From: Hydractinia symbiolongicarpus | Lineage: Eukaryota > Cnidaria > Hydrozoa > Anthoathecata > Hydractiniidae | DNA length: 64,000 bases | Assembly (NCBI RefSeq): GCF_029227915.1 | Contig: NC_079881.1 | Coordinates: 1,612,001-1,676,000, forward strand | Direction of reading: 5' to 3' | Shown here: piece by piece, positions 11,365 through 25,100 of the stretch | How positions within the stretch are numbered: position 1 is the first letter of the stretch | How the letters are laid out: every line of letters starts with the position of its first letter | The notes under the pieces: model-generated | What the model was told of the DNA's origin: nothing | The model's database searches: none | The model's input: only the letters and a program-made list of their open reading frames with translations | Made by a program: the position numbers and the translations under genes

Positions 11365-12984
11365 CGTCTCATCAAAAATGGAAACATTTTTAAAAACTAC
11401 AAGTCTCATGCGTTTTAATGGTGAAAAGATAATTTAAAAAATCGTTTTGGAAATGAGTTTACTCACAGATTATTTTCTTTGTATACATTCGTCTATACGG
11501 CCAAGCTCGGAATTTACGGGAAATCGCGGAATTTCGTTTGCCGGCGATTAAACCACTTTCACTAAGCGTCTCATCAAAAATGAAAACATTTCTGAAAACT
11601 ACAAGTCTCATGCGTTTTAGTGGTGAAAAAATAATTTAAAAAATCGTTCGGGAAATACGTTTACTCCCTGGGTACTTTCTTTGTATACTTTTGACTATAC
11701 GGGCCGAGTCGGAGATTTACGGGAAGTCGCGGGTTTTCGTTTGCCGGCGATTAAACTTCTTTTATTCAGCGTCTCATCAAAAATGAAAACATTTTTAAAA
11801 ACTACAAGTCTCATGTGCTTTAGTGGTGAAAAAATAATTTAAAAAATCGTTCGGGAAATGAGTTTGCTCCCTGGGTACTTTCTTTGTATACTTTTGACTA
11901 TACGGGCCGAGTCCGGGGTTTACGGGAAATGGCGGGTTTTCGTTTGCCGGCGATTAAACTTCTTTTATTCAGCGTCTCATCAAAAATGAAAACATTTTTG
12001 AAAACTACAAGTCTCATTCGTTTTAGTGGTGAAAAGATAATTTAAAAAATCGTTTTGGAAATGAGTTTACTCACAGGGTACTTTCTTTGTATACATTCGA
12101 CTATAAAGGCCAAGCCCGGGATTTACGGGAAATCGCGGGTTTTCTTTTGCCGGCGATTAAACCACTTTCATTAGGCGTCTCATCAAAAATGAAAACATTT
12201 CTGAAAACTACAAGTCTCATGCGTTTTAGTGGTGAAAAAATAATTTAAAAAATCGTTCGGGAAATGAGTTTACTCCCTGGGTACCTTCTTTGTATACTTT
12301 TGACTATACGGGCCGAATCCGGGATTTACGGGAAATCGCAGGTTTTGGTTTGCCGGCGATTAAACTTCTTTTATTCAGCGTCTCATCAAAAATGAAAACA
12401 TTTTTGAAAACTACAAGTCTCATGCGTTTTAATGGTGAAAAGATAATTTAAAAAATCGTTTTGGAAATGAGTTTACTCACAGATTATTTTCTTTGTATAC
12501 ATTCGTCTATACGGCCAAGCCCGGGATTTACGGGAAATCGCGGGTTTTCGTTTGCCGGCGATTAAACCACTTTCATTAGGCGTCTCATCAAAAATGAAAT
12601 ATTTCTGAAAAATACAAGTCTCATGCGTTTTAGTGGTGAAAAAATAATTTAAAAAATCGTTCGGGAAATAAGTTTACTCCCTGGGTACTTTCTTTGTACA
12701 CTTTTGACTATACGGGTCGAGTCGGGGATTTACGGGAAGTCGCGGGTTTTCCTTTGCCGGCGATTAAACTTCTTTTATTCAGCGTCTCATCAAAAATGAA
12801 AACATTTTTCTAAACTACAAGTCTCATGCGTTTTAGTGGTGAAAAAATAATTTAAAAAATCGTTCGGAAAATGAGTTTACTCCCTGGGTACTTTCTTTGT
12901 ATACTTTTGACTATACGGGCCGAGTCCGGGTTTACGGGAAATGGCGGGTTTTCGTTTGCCGGCGATTAAACTTCTTTTATTCAG

Positions 12985-15900
12985 CGTCTCATCAAAAATG
13001 AAAACATTTTTGAAAACTGCAAGTCTCATGCGTTTTAGTGGTGAAAAGATAATCTAAAAAATCGTTTTGGAAATGAGTTTACTCACAGGGTACTTTCTTT
13101 GTACACTTTTGACTATACGGGCCGAATCGGGGATTTACGGGAAGTCGCGGGTTTTCCTTTGCCGGCAATTAAACTTCTTTCATTAAGCGTCTCCTCGAAA
13201 ATGAAAACATTTCTGAAAACTACAAGTCTCATGCGTTTTAGTGGTTAAATAATAATTTAAAAAATCGTTCGGGAAATGAGTTTACTCCCAGGGTACTTTC
13301 TTTGTATACTTTTGACTATACGGGCCGAGTCCGGGATTTACGGGAAATTGCGGGTTTTCTTTTGCCGGCGATTAAACCAATTTCATTAGGCGTCTCATCA
13401 AAAATGAAAACATTTCTGAAAACTACAAGTCTCATGCGTTTTAGTGGTGAAAAAATAATTTAAAAAATCGTTCGGGAAATGAGTTTACTCCCTGGGTACC
13501 TTCTTTGTATACTTTTGACTATACGGGCCGAATCCGGGATTTACGGGAAATCGCAGGTTTTGGTTTGCCGGCGATTAAACTTCTTTTATTCAGCGTCTCA
13601 TCAAAAATGAAAACATTTTTGAAAACTACAAGTCTCATGGGCTTTAGTGGTGAAATAATAATTTAAAAAATCGTTCGGGAAATGAGTTTACTCCCAGGGT
13701 ACTTTCTTTGTATACTTTTGACTATACGGGCCGAGTCCGGGGTTTACGGGAAATGGCGGGTTTTCGTTTGCCGGCGATTAAACTCCTTTTATTCAGCGTC
13801 TCATCAAAAATGGAAACATTTTTAAAAACTACAAGTCTCATGCCTTTTAATGGTGAAAAGATAATTTAAAAAATCGTTTTGGAAATGAGTTTACTCACAG
13901 ATTATTTTCTTTGTATACATTCGTCTATACGGCCAAGCTCGGAATTTACGGGAAATCGCGGAATTTCGTTTGCCGGCGATTAAACCACTTTCACTAAGCG
14001 TCTCATCAAAAATGAAAACATTTCTGAAAACTACAAGTCTCATGCGTTTTAGTGGTGAAAAAAAAATTTAAAAAATCGTTCGGGAAATACGTTTACTCCC
14101 TGGGTACTTTCTTTGTTAACTTTTGACTATACGGGCCGAGTCGGAGATTTACGGGAAGTCGCGGGTTTTCGTTTGCCGGCGATTAAACTTCTTTTATTCA
14201 GCGTCTCATCAAAAATGAAAACATTTTTAAAAACTACAAGTCTCATGTGCTTTAGTGGTGAAAAAATAATTTAAAAAATCGTTCGGGAAATGAGTTTGCT
14301 CCCTGGGTACTTTCTTTGTATACTTTTGACTATACGGGCCGAGTCCGGGGTTTACGGGAAATGGCGGGTTTTCGTTTGCCGGCGATTAAACTTCTTTTAT
14401 TCAGCGTCTCATCAAAAATGAAAACATTTTTGAAAACTACAAGTCTCATTCGTTTTAGTGGTGAAAAGATAATTTAAAAAATCGTTTTGGAAATGAGTTT
14501 ACTCACAGGGTACTTTCTTTGTATACATTCGACTATAAAGGCCAAGCCCGGGATTTACGGGAAATCGCGGGTTTTCTTTTGCCGGCGATTAAACAACTTT
14601 CATTAGGCGTCTCATCAAAAATGAAAACATTTCTGAAAACTACAAGTCTCATGCGTTTTAGTGGTGAAAAAATAATTTAAAAAATCGTTCGGGAAATGAG
14701 TTTACTCCCTGGGTACCTTCTTTGTATACTTTTGACTATACGGGCCGAATCCGGGATTTACGGGAAATCGCAGGTTTTGGTTTGCCGGCGATTAAACTTC
14801 TTTTATTCAGCGTCTCATCAAAAATGAAAACATTTTTGAAAACTACAAGTCTCATGCGTTTTAATGGTGAAAAGATAATTTAAAAAATCGTTTTGGAAAT
14901 GAGTTTACCCACAGATTATTTTCTTTGTATACATTCGTCTATACGACCAAGCTCGGAATTTACGGGAAATCGCGGAATTTCGTTTGCCGGCGATTAAACC
15001 ACTTTCACTAAGCGTCTCATCAAAAATGAAAACATTTCTGAAAACTACAAGTCTCATGCGTTTTAGTGGTAAAAAAAAAATTTAAAAAATCGTTCGGGAA
15101 ATACGTTTACTCCCTGGGTACTTTCTTTGTTAACTTTTGACTATACGGGCCGAGTCGGAGATTTACGGGAAGTCGCGGGTTTTCGTTTGCCGGCGATTAA
15201 ACTTCTTTTATTCAGCGTCTCATCAAAAATGAAAACATTTTTAAAAACTACAAGTCTCATGTGCTTTAGTGGTGAAAAAATAATTTAAAAAATCGTTCGG
15301 GAAATGAGTTTGCTCCCTGGGTACTTTCTTTGTATACTTTTGACTATACGGGCCGAGTCCGGGGTTTACGGGAAATGGCGGGTTTTCGTTTGCCGGCGAT
15401 TAAACTTCTTTTATTCAGCGTCTCATCAAAAATGAAAACATTTTTGAAAACTACAAGTCTCATTCGTTTTAGTGGTGAAAAGATAATTTAAAAAATCGTT
15501 TTGGAAATGAGTTTACTCACAGGGTACTTTCTTTGTATACATTCGACTATAAAGGCCAAGCCCGGGATTTACGGGAAATCGCGGGTTTTCTTTTGCCGGC
15601 GATTAAACCACTTTCATTAGGCGTCTCATCAAAAATGAAAACATTTCTGAAAACTACAAGTCTCATGCGTTTTAGTGGTGAAAAAATAATTTAAAAAATC
15701 GTTCGGGAAATGAGTTTACTCCCTGGGTACCTTCTTTGTATACTTTTGACTATACGGGCCGAATCCGGGATTTACGGGAAATTGCAGGTTTTGGTTTGCC
15801 GGCGATTAAACTTCTTTTATTCAGCGTCTCATCAAAAATGAAAACATTTTTGAAAACTACAAGTCTCATGCGTTTTAATGGTGAAAAGATAATTTAAAAA

Positions 15901-17080
15901 ATCGTTTTGGAAATGAGTTTACTCACAGATTATTTTCTTTGTATACATTCGTCTATACGACCAAGCTCGGAATTTACGGGAAATCGCGGAATTTCGTTTG
16001 CCGGCGATTAAACCACTTTCACTAAGCGTCTCATCAAAAATGAAAACATTTCTGAAAACTACAAGTCTCATGCGTTTTAGTGGTGAAAAAATAATTTAAA
16101 AAATCGTTCGGGAAATACGTTTACTCCCTGGGTACTTTCTTTGTATACTTTTGACTATACGGGCCGAGTCGGAGATTTACGGGAAGTCGGGGGTTTTCGT
16201 TTGCCGGCGATTAAACTTCTTTTATTCAGCGTCTCATCAAAAATGAAAACATTTTTAAAAACTACAAGTCTCATGGGCTTTAGTGGTTAAATAGTAATTT
16301 AAAAAATCGATCGGGAAATGAGTTTACTCCCTGGTTACTTTCTTTGTATACTTTTGACTATACGGGCCGAGTCCGGGGTTTACGGGAAATCGCGGGTTTT
16401 CGTTTGCCGGCGATTAAACTCCTTTTATTCAGCGTCTCATCAAAAATGGAAACATTTTTAAAAACTACAAGTCTCATGCGTTTTAATGGTGAAAAGATAA
16501 TTTAAAAAATCGTTTTGGAAATGAGTTTACTCACAGATTATTTTCTTTGTATACATTCGTCTATACGGCCAAGCTCGGAATTTACGGGAAATCGCGGAAT
16601 TTCGTTTGCCGGCGATTAAACCACTTTCACTAAGCGTCTCATCAAAAATGAAAACATTTCTGAAAACTACAAGTCTCATGCGTTTTAGTGGTGAAAAAAT
16701 AATTTAAAAAATCGTTCGGGAAATACGTTTACTCCCTGGGTACTTTCTTTGTATACTTTTGACTATACGGGCCGAGTCGGAGATTTACGGGAAGTCGCGG
16801 GTTTTCGTTTGCCGGCGATTAAACTTCTTTTATTCAGCGTCTCATCAAAAATGAAAACATTTTTAAAAACTACAAGTCTCATGTGCTTTAGTGGTGAAAA
16901 AATAATTTAAAAAATCGTTCGGGAAATGAGTTTGCTCCCTGGGTACTTTCTTTGTATACTTTTGACTATACGGGCCGAGTCCGGGGTTTACGGGAAATGG
17001 CGGGTTTTCGTTTGCCGGCGATTAAACTTCTTTTATTCAGCGTCTCATCAAAAATGAAAACATTTTTGAAAACTACAAGT
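12985..17080 (+). repeat. Large segment copy 4 (about 20 units, right part diverges)
   Basis: It runs in register with copy 1 (offset about 12,974 bp) through m1, m2, K, T, P, Q, R, S, K, P, Q, R, S, K, P, Q, U, P, Q, R. Copy 1 then has the S/U hybrid, whereas this copy has a plain S unit at about 17,040. It keeps the middle units that copies 2 and 3 lost, and has no W or X tail. Private changes include GTTTACCCACAG near 14,904 and a 10-base A run near 15,070. Confidence 0.82.
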
Positions 17081-17081
17081 C

Positions 17082-18299
17082 TCATTCGTTTTAGTGGTGA
17101 AAAGATAATTTAAAAAATCGTTTTGGAAATGAGTTTACTCACAGGGTACTTTCTTTGTATACATTCGACTATAAAGGCCAAGCCCGGGATTTACGGGAAA
17201 TCGCGGGTTTTCTTTTGCCGGCGATTAAACCACTTTCATTAGGCGTCTCATCAAAAATGAAAACATTTCTGAAAACTACAAGTCTCATGCGTTTTAGTGG
17301 TGAAAAAATAATTTAAAAAATCGTTCGGGAAATGAGTTTACTCCCTGGGTACCTTCTTTGTATACTTTTGACTATACGGGCCGAATCCGGGATTTACGGG
17401 AAATCGCAGATTTTGGTTTGCCGGCGATTAAACTTCTTTTGTTGAGCGTCTCATCAAAAATGAAAACATTTTTGAAAACTACAAGTCTCATGGGCTTTAG
17501 TGGTGAAATAATAATTTAAAAAATCGTTCGGGAAATGAGTTTACTCCCTGGGTACTTTCTTTGTATACTTTTGACTATACGGGCCGAGTCCGGGGTTTAC
17601 GGGAAATGGCGGGTTTTCGTTTGCCGGCGATTAAACTCCTTTTATTCAGCGTCTCATCAAAAATGGAAACATTTTTGAAAACTACAAGTCTCATTCGTTT
17701 TAGTGGTGAAAAGATAATTTAAAAAATCGTTTTGGAAATGAGTTTACTCACAGGGTACTTTCTTTGTATACATTCGACTATAAAGGCCAAGCCCGGGATT
17801 TACGGGAAATCGCGGGTTTTCTTTTGCCGGCGATTAAACCACTTTCATTAGGCGTCTCATCAAAAATGAAAACATTTCTGAAAACTACAAGTCTCATGCG
17901 TTTTAGTGGTGAAAAAATAATTTAAAAAATCGTTCGGGAAATGAGTTTACTCCCTGGGTACCTTCTTTGTATACTTTTGACTATACGGGCCGAATCCGGG
18001 ATTTACGGGAAATCGCAGATTTTGGTTTGCCGGCGATTAAACTTCTTTTGTTGAGCGTCTCATCAAAAATGAAAACATTTTTGAAAACTACAAGTCTCAT
18101 GGGCTTTAGTGGTGAAATAATAATTTAAAAAATCGTTCGGGAAATGAGTTTACTCCCTGGGTACTTTCTTTGTATACTTTTGACTATACGGGCCGAGTCC
18201 GGGGTTTACGGGAAATGGCGGGTTTTCGTTTGCCGGCGATTAAACTCCTTTTATTCAGCGTCTCATCAAAAATGGAAACATTTTTAAAAACTACAAGTC
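17082..18299 (+). repeat. Tandem duplication of three units (609 bp x 2)
   Basis: The series S, K-variant (ATCGCAGATTTTGG, ending TTTTGTTGAGCG), T is present twice. The S marker TCATTCGTTTTAG recurs 609 bp apart. The second S begins ATGGAAAC, a P-type start, so the joint is a P-left/S-right hybrid. The TTTTGTTGAGCG ending first appears here, marking the transition from domain I to domain II. Confidence 0.8.
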
Positions 18300-18949
18300 T
18301 CATGCGTTTTAATGGTGAAAAGATAATTTAAAAAATCGTTTTGGAAATGAGTTTACTCACAGATTATTTTCTTTGTATACATTCGTCTATACGGCCAAGC
18401 TCGGAATTTACGGGAAATCGCAGAATTTCGTTTGCCGGCGATTAAACCACTTTCACTAAGCGTCTCATCAAAAATGAAAACATTTCTGAAAACTACAAGT
18501 CTCATGCGTTTTAGTGGTGAAAAAATAATTTAAAAAATCGTTCGGGAAATGAGTTTACTCCCTGGGTACTTTCTTTGTATACTTTTGACTATACGGGCCG
18601 AGTCGGATATTTACGGGAAGTCGCGGGTTTTCGTTTGCCGGCGATTAAACTTCTTTTATTCAGCGTCTCATCAAAAATGAAAACATTTTTGAAAACTACA
18701 AGTCTCATTCGTTTTAGTGGTGAAAAGATAATTTAAAAAATCGTTTTGGAAATGAGTTTACTCACAGGGTACTTTCTTTGTATACATTCGACTATAAAGG
18801 CCAAGCCCGGGATTTACGGGAAATCGCGGGTTTTTTTTTGCCGGCGATTAAACCACTTTCATTAGGCGTCTCATCAAAAATGAAAACATTTCTGAAAACT
18901 ACAAGTCTCATGCGTTTTAGTGGTGAAAAAATAATTTAAAAAATCGTTC

Positions 18950-21380
18950 GGGAAATGAGTTTACTCCCTGGGTACCTTCTTTGTATACTTTTGACTATAC
19001 GGGCTGAATCCGGGATTTACGGGAAATTGCAGGTTTTGGTTTGCCGGCGATTAAACTTCTTTTATTCAGCGTCTCATCAAAAATGAAAACATTTTTGAAA
19101 ACTACAAGTCTCATGCGCTTTAATGGTGAAAAGATAATTTAAAAAATCGTTTTGGAAATGAGTTTACTCACAGATTATTTTCTTTGTATACATTCGTCTA
19201 TACGGCCAAGCTCGGAATTTACGGGAAATCGCGGAATTTCGTTTGCCGGCGATTAAACCACTTTCACTAAGCGTCTCATCAAAAATGAAAACATTTCTGA
19301 AAACTACAAGTCTCATGCGTTTTAGTGGTGAAAAAATAATTTAAAAAATCGTTCGGGAAATACGTTTACTCCCTGGGTACTTTCTTTGTATACTTTTGAC
19401 TATACGGGCCGAGTCGGAGATTTACGGGAAGTCGCGGGTTTTCGTTTGCCGGCGATTAAACTTCTTTTATTCAGCGTCTCATCAAAAATGAAAACATTTT
19501 TAAAAACTACAAGTCTCATGGGCTTTAGTGGTTAAATAATAATTTAAAAAATCGATCGGGAAATGAGTTTACTCCCTGGGTACTTTCTTTGTATACATTC
19601 GACTATACGGCCAAGCCCGGGATGTACGGGAAATCACGGGTTTCGTTTGCCGGCGATTAAACCACTTTCATTATGCGTCTCATCAAAAATGAAAACATTT
19701 CTGAAAACTACAAGTCTCATGCGTTTTAGTGATGAAAAAATAATTTAAAAAATCGTTCGGGAAATGAGTTTACTCCCTGGGTACTTTCTTTGTATACTTT
19801 TGACTATACGGGCCGAATCCGGGATTTACGGGAAATCGCAGATTTTGGTTTGCCGGCGATTAAACTTTTTTTGTTGAGCGTCTCATCAAAAATGAAAACA
19901 TTTTTGAAAACTACAAGTCTCATGGGCTTTAGTGGTGAAATAATAATTTAAAAAATCGTTCGGGAAATGAGTTTACTCCCTGGGTACTTTCTTTGTATAC
20001 TTTTGACTATACGGGCCGAGTCCGGGGTTTACGGAAAATGGCGGGTTTTCGTTTGCCGGCGATTAAACTTCTTTTATTCAGCGTCTCATCAAAAATGAAA
20101 ACATTTTTAAAAACTACAAGTCTCATGGGCTTTAGTGGTTAAATAATAATTTAAAGAATCGATCGGGAAATGAGTTTACTCCCTGGGTACTTTCTTTGTA
20201 TACATTCGACTATACGGCCAAGCCCGGGATGTACGGGAAATCGCGGGTTTCGTTTGCCGGCGATTAAACCACTTTCATTATGCGTCTCATCAAAAATGAA
20301 AACATTTCTGAAAACTACAAGTCTCATGCGTTTTAGTGATGAAAAAATAATTTAAAAAATCGTTCGGGAAATGAGTTTGCTCCCTGGGTACTTTCTTTGT
20401 ATACTTTTGACTATACGGGCCGAGTCCGGGGTTTACGGGAAATGGCGGGTTTTCGTTTGCCGGCGATTAAACTTCTTTTATTCAGCGTCTCATCAAAAAT
20501 GAAAACATTTTTGAAAACTACAAGTCTCATGCGTTTTAGTGGTGAAAAGATAATTTAACAAATCGTTTTGGAAATGAGTTTACTCACAGGGTACTTTCTT
20601 TGTATACATTCGACTATAAAGGCCAAGCCCGGGATTTACGGGAAATCGCGGGTTTTCTTTTGCCGGCGATTAAACCACTTTCATTAGGCGTCTCATCAAA
20701 AATGAAAACATTTCTGAAAACTACAAGTCTCATGCGTTTTAGTGGTGAAAAAATAATTTAAAAAATCGTTCGGGAAATGAGTTTACTCCCTGGGTACCTT
20801 CTTTGTATACTTTTGACTATACGGGCCGAATCCGGGATTTACGGGAAATCCCAGGTTTTGGTTTGCCGGCGATTAAACTTCTTTTATTCAGCGTCTCATC
20901 AAAAATGAAAACATTTTTGAAAACTACAAGTCTCATGGGCTTTAGTGGTGAAATAATAATTTAAAAAATCGTTCGGGAAATGAGTTTACTCCCTGGGTAC
21001 TTTCTTTGTATACTTTTGACTATACGAGCCGAGTCCGGGGTTTACGGGAAATGGCGGGTTTTCGTTTGCCGGCGATAAAACTCCTTTTATTCAGCGTCTC
21101 ATCAAAAATGAAAACATTTGTGAAAACTACAAGTCTCATGCGTTTTAATGGTGAAAAGATAATTTAAAAAATCGTTTTGGAAATGAGTTTACTCACAGAT
21201 TATTTTCTTTGTATACATTCGTCTATACGGCCAAGCTCGGAATTTACGGGAAATCGCGGAATTTCGTTTGCCGGCGATTAAACCACTTTTACTAAGCGTC
21301 TCATCAAAAATGAAAGCATTTCTGAAAACTACAAGTCTCATGCGTTTTAGTGGTGAAAAAATAATTTAAAAAATCGTTCG
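18950..21380 (+). repeat. 12-unit tandem duplication, copy 1 (2,430 bp)
   Basis: Markers recur exactly 2,430 bp later: V units at 19475 and 20082 (next at 21905 and 22512), TAATTTAACAAATCG at about 20,552 (next 22,982), AAATCCCAGG at about 20,848, and GAAAGCATTT at about 21,312 (next 23,742). Twelve units would be 2,436 bp; short P and V units account for the loss. The edges are approximate. Confidence 0.83.
19475..19675 (+). repeat. Class V unit: U-left/B-right hybrid (201 bp)
   Basis: The left half is U (GGGCTTTAGTGGTTAAATAA, TCGATCGGG). The right half is B (ACATTCGACTATACGGCC, AAGCCCGGGATGTACGG), ending CATTATGCG. It is two bases short (GGCC for GGGCC, GGTTTCG for GGTTTTCG). Copies start at 19475, 20082, 21905, 22512, 25146, 26563, 28992, 30410, 32840 and 35068, and I see none outside domain II. 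The open stretches of 61 codons on the plus strand in this part of the array come from these units and are not treated as genes. Confidence 0.88.
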
Positions 21381-23810
21381 GGAAATGAGTTTACTCCCTG
21401 GGTACCTTCTTTGTATACTTTTGACTATACGGGCCGAATCCGGGATTTACGGGAAATTGCAGGTTTTGGTTTGCCGGCGATTAAACTTCTTTTATTCAGC
21501 GTCTCATCAAAAATGAAAACATTTTTGAAAACTACAAGTCTCATGCGCTTTAATGGTGAAAAGATAATTTAAAAAATCGTTTTGGAAATGAGTTTACTCA
21601 CAGATTATTTTCTTTGTATACATTCGTCTATACGGCCAAGCTCGGAATTTACGGGAAATCGCGGAATTTCGTTTGCCGGCGATTAAACCACTTTCACTAA
21701 GCGTCTCATCAAAAATGAAAACATTTCTGAAAACTACAAGTCTCATGCGTTTTAGTGGTGAAAAAATAATTTAAAAAATCGTTCGGGAAATACGTTTACT
21801 CCCTGGGTACTTTCTTTGTATACTTTTGACTATACGGGCCGAGTCGGAGATTTACGGGAAGTCGCGGGTTTTCGTTTGCCGGCGATTAAACTTCTTTTAT
21901 TCAGCGTCTCATCAAAAATGAAAACATTTTTAAAAACTACAAGTCTCATGGGCTTTAGTGGTTAAATAATAATTTAAAAAATCGATCGGGAAATGAGTTT
22001 ACTCCCTGGGTACTTTCTTTGTATACATTCGACTATACGGCCAAGCCCGGGATGTACGGGAAATCACGGGTTTCGTTTGCCGGCGATTAAACCACTTTCA
22101 TTATGCGTCTCATCAAAAATGAAAACATTTCTGAAAACTACAAGTCTCATGCGTTTTAGTGATGAAAAAATAATTTAAAAAATCGTTCGGGAAATGAGTT
22201 TACTCCCTGGGTACTTTCTTTGTATACTTTTGACTATACGGGCCGAATCCGGGATTTACGGGAAATCGCAGATTTTGGTTTGCCGGCGATTAAACTTTTT
22301 TTGTTGAGCGTCTCATCAAAAATGAAAACATTTTTGAAAACTACAAGTCTCATGGGCTTTAGTGGTGAAATAATAATTTAAAAAATCGTTCGGGAAATGA
22401 GTTTACTCCCTGGGTACTTTCTTTGTATACTTTTGACTATACGGGCCGAGTCTGGGGTTTACGGAAAATGGCGGGTTTTCGTTTGCCGGCGATTAAACTT
22501 CTTTTATTCAGCGTCTCATCAAAAATGAAAACATTTTTAAAAACTACAAGTCTCATGGGCTTTAGTGGTTAAATAATAATTTAAAGAATCGATCGGGAAA
22601 TGAGTTTACTCCCTGGGTACTTTCTTTGTATACATTCGACTATACGGCCAAGCCCGGGATGTACGGGAAATCGCGGGTTTCGTTTGCCGGCGATTAAACC
22701 ACTTTCATTATGCGTCTCATCAAAAATGAAAACATTTCTGAAAACTACAAGTCTCATGCGTTTTAGTGATGAAAAAATAATTTAAAAAATCGTTCGGGAA
22801 ATGAGTTTGCTCCCTGGGTACTTTCTTTGTATACTTTTGACTATACGGGCCGAGTCCGGGGTTTACGGGAAATGGCGGGTTTTCGTTTGCCGGCGATTAA
22901 ACTTCTTTTATTCAGCGTCTCATCAAAAATGAAAACATTTTTGAAAACTACAAGTCTCATGCGTTTTAGTGGTGAAAAGATAATTTAACAAATCGTTTTG
23001 GAAATGAGTTTACTCACAGGGTACTTTCTTTGTATACATTCGACTATAAAGGCCAAGCCCGGGATTTACGGGAAATCGCGGGTTTTCTTTTGCCGGCGAT
23101 TAAACCACTTTCATTAGGCGTCTCATCAAAAATGAAAACATTTCTGAAAACTACAAGTCTCATGCGTTTTAGTGGTGAAAAAATAATTTAAAAAATCGTT
23201 CGGGAAATGAGTTTACTCCCTGGGTACCTTCTTTGTATACTTTTGACTATACGGGCCGAATCCGGGATTTACGGGAAATCCCAGGTTTTGGTTTGCCGGC
23301 GATTAAACTTCTTTTATTCAGCGTCTCATCAAAAATGAAAACATTTTTGAAAACTACAAGTCTCATGGGCTTTAGTGGTGAAATAATAATTTAAAAAATC
23401 GTTCGGGAAATGAGTTTACTCCCTGGGTACTTTCTTTGTATACTTTTGACTATACGAGCCGAGTCCGGGGTTTACGGGAAATGGCGGGTTTTCGTTTGCC
23501 GGCGATTAAACTCCTTTTATTCAGCGTCTCATCAAAAATGAAAACATTTGTGAAAACTACAAATCTCATGCGTTTTAATGGTGAAAAGATAATTTAAAAA
23601 ATCGTTTTGGAAATGAGTTTACTCACAGATTATTTTCTTTGTATACATTCGTCTATACGGCCAAGCTCGGAATTTACGGGAAATCGCGGAATTTCGTTTG
23701 CCGGCGATTAAACCACTTTTACTAAGCGTCTCATCAAAAATGAAAGCATTTCTGAAAACTACAAGTCTCATGCGTTTTAGTGGTGAAAAAATAATTTAAA
23801 AAATCGTTCG
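21381..23810 (+). repeat. 12-unit tandem duplication, copy 2 (2,430 bp)
   Basis: This is the second copy, differing from the first at only scattered bases, for example GAGTCTGGGG at about 22,450 and CAAATCTCATG at about 23,560. Near-identity implies a recent event. It ends where the K unit carries AAATCCCAGG instead of AAATTGCAGG. Confidence 0.83.
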
Positions 23811-25100
23811 GGAAATGAGTTTACTCCCTGGGTACCTTCTTTGTATACTTTTGACTATACGGGCCGAATCCGGGATTTACGGGAAATCCCAGGTTTTGGT
23901 TTGCCGGCGATTAAACTTCTTTTATTCAGCGTCTCATCAAAAATGAAAACATTTTTGAAAACTACAAGTCTCATGGGCTTTAGTGGTGAAATAATAATTT
24001 AAAAAATCGTTCGGGAAATGAGTTTACTCCCTGGGTACTTTCTTTGTATACTTTTGACTATACGAGCCGAGTCCGGGGTTTACGGGAAATGGCGGGTTTT
24101 CGTTTGCCGGCGATTAAACTCCTTTTATTCAGCGTCTCATCAAAAATGAAAACATTTGTGAAAACTACAAGTCTCATGCGTTTTAATGGTGAAAAGATAA
24201 TTTAAAAAATCGTTTTGGAAATGAGTTTACTCACAGATTATTTTCTTTGTATACATTCGTCTATACGGCCAAGCTCAGAATTTACGGGAAATCGCGGAAT
24301 TTCGTTTGCCGGCGATTAAACCACTTTTACTAAGCGTCTCATCAAAAATGAAAGCATTTCTGAAAACTACAAGTCTCATGCGTTTTAGTGGTGAAAAAAT
24401 AATTTAAAAAATCGTTCGGGAAATGAGTTTACTCCCTGGGTACCTTCTTTGTATACTTTTGACTATACGGGCCGAATCCGGGATTTACGGGAAATCGCAG
24501 GTTTTGGTTTGCCGGCGATTAAACTTCTTTTATTCAGCGTCTCATCAAAAATGAAAACATTTTTGAAAACTCCAAGTCTCCTGGGCTTTAGTGGTGAAAT
24601 AATAATTTAAAAAATCGTTCGGGAAATGAGTTTACTCCCTGGGTACTTTCTTTGTATACTTTTGACTATACGGGCCGAGTCCGGGGTTTACGGGAAATGG
24701 CGGGTTTTCGTTTGCCGGCGATTAAACTCCTTTTATTCAGCGTCTCATCAAAAATGAAAACATTTGTGAAAACTACAAGTCTCATGCGTTTTAATGGTGA
24801 AAAGATAATTTAAAAAATCGTTTTGGAAATGAGTTTACTCACAGATTATTTTCTTTGTATACATTCGTCTATACGGCCAAGCTCGGAATTTACGGGAAAT
24901 CGCGGAATTTCGTTTGCCGGCGATTAAACCACTTTCACTAAGCGTCTCATCAAAAATGAAAACATTTCTGAAAACTACAAGTCTCATGCGTTTTAGTGGT
25001 GAAAAAATAATTTAAAAAATCGTTCGGGAAATACGTTTACTCCCTGGGTACTTTCTTTGTATACTTTTGACTATACGGGCCGAGTCGGAGATTTACGGGA
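23280..25100 (+). repeat. Three-unit tandem array (608 bp, three copies)
   Basis: The block K, T, P-variant is tandemly repeated. The P-variant marker CATTTGTGAAAAC lies at 23545, 24153 and 24761, 608 bp apart each time. A private ACTCCAAGTCTCCTGGG occurs in the last T unit at about 24,570. The block overlaps the right end of the 12-unit duplication, so it formed on top of it. Confidence 0.82.

Larger units (their letters stand above)
10350..12984 (+). repeat. Large segment copy 3 (13 units, 2,635 bp)
   Basis: This is the shortest copy: m1, m2, K/Q, R, S/U, P, Q, R, S, K, P-variant, W, X. Nine further units present in copy 2 are missing, again through a K-left/Q-right joint, here at 10756-10958. 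The tail marker GAAATATTTC lies 2,635 bp after that of copy 2. Confidence 0.88.
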
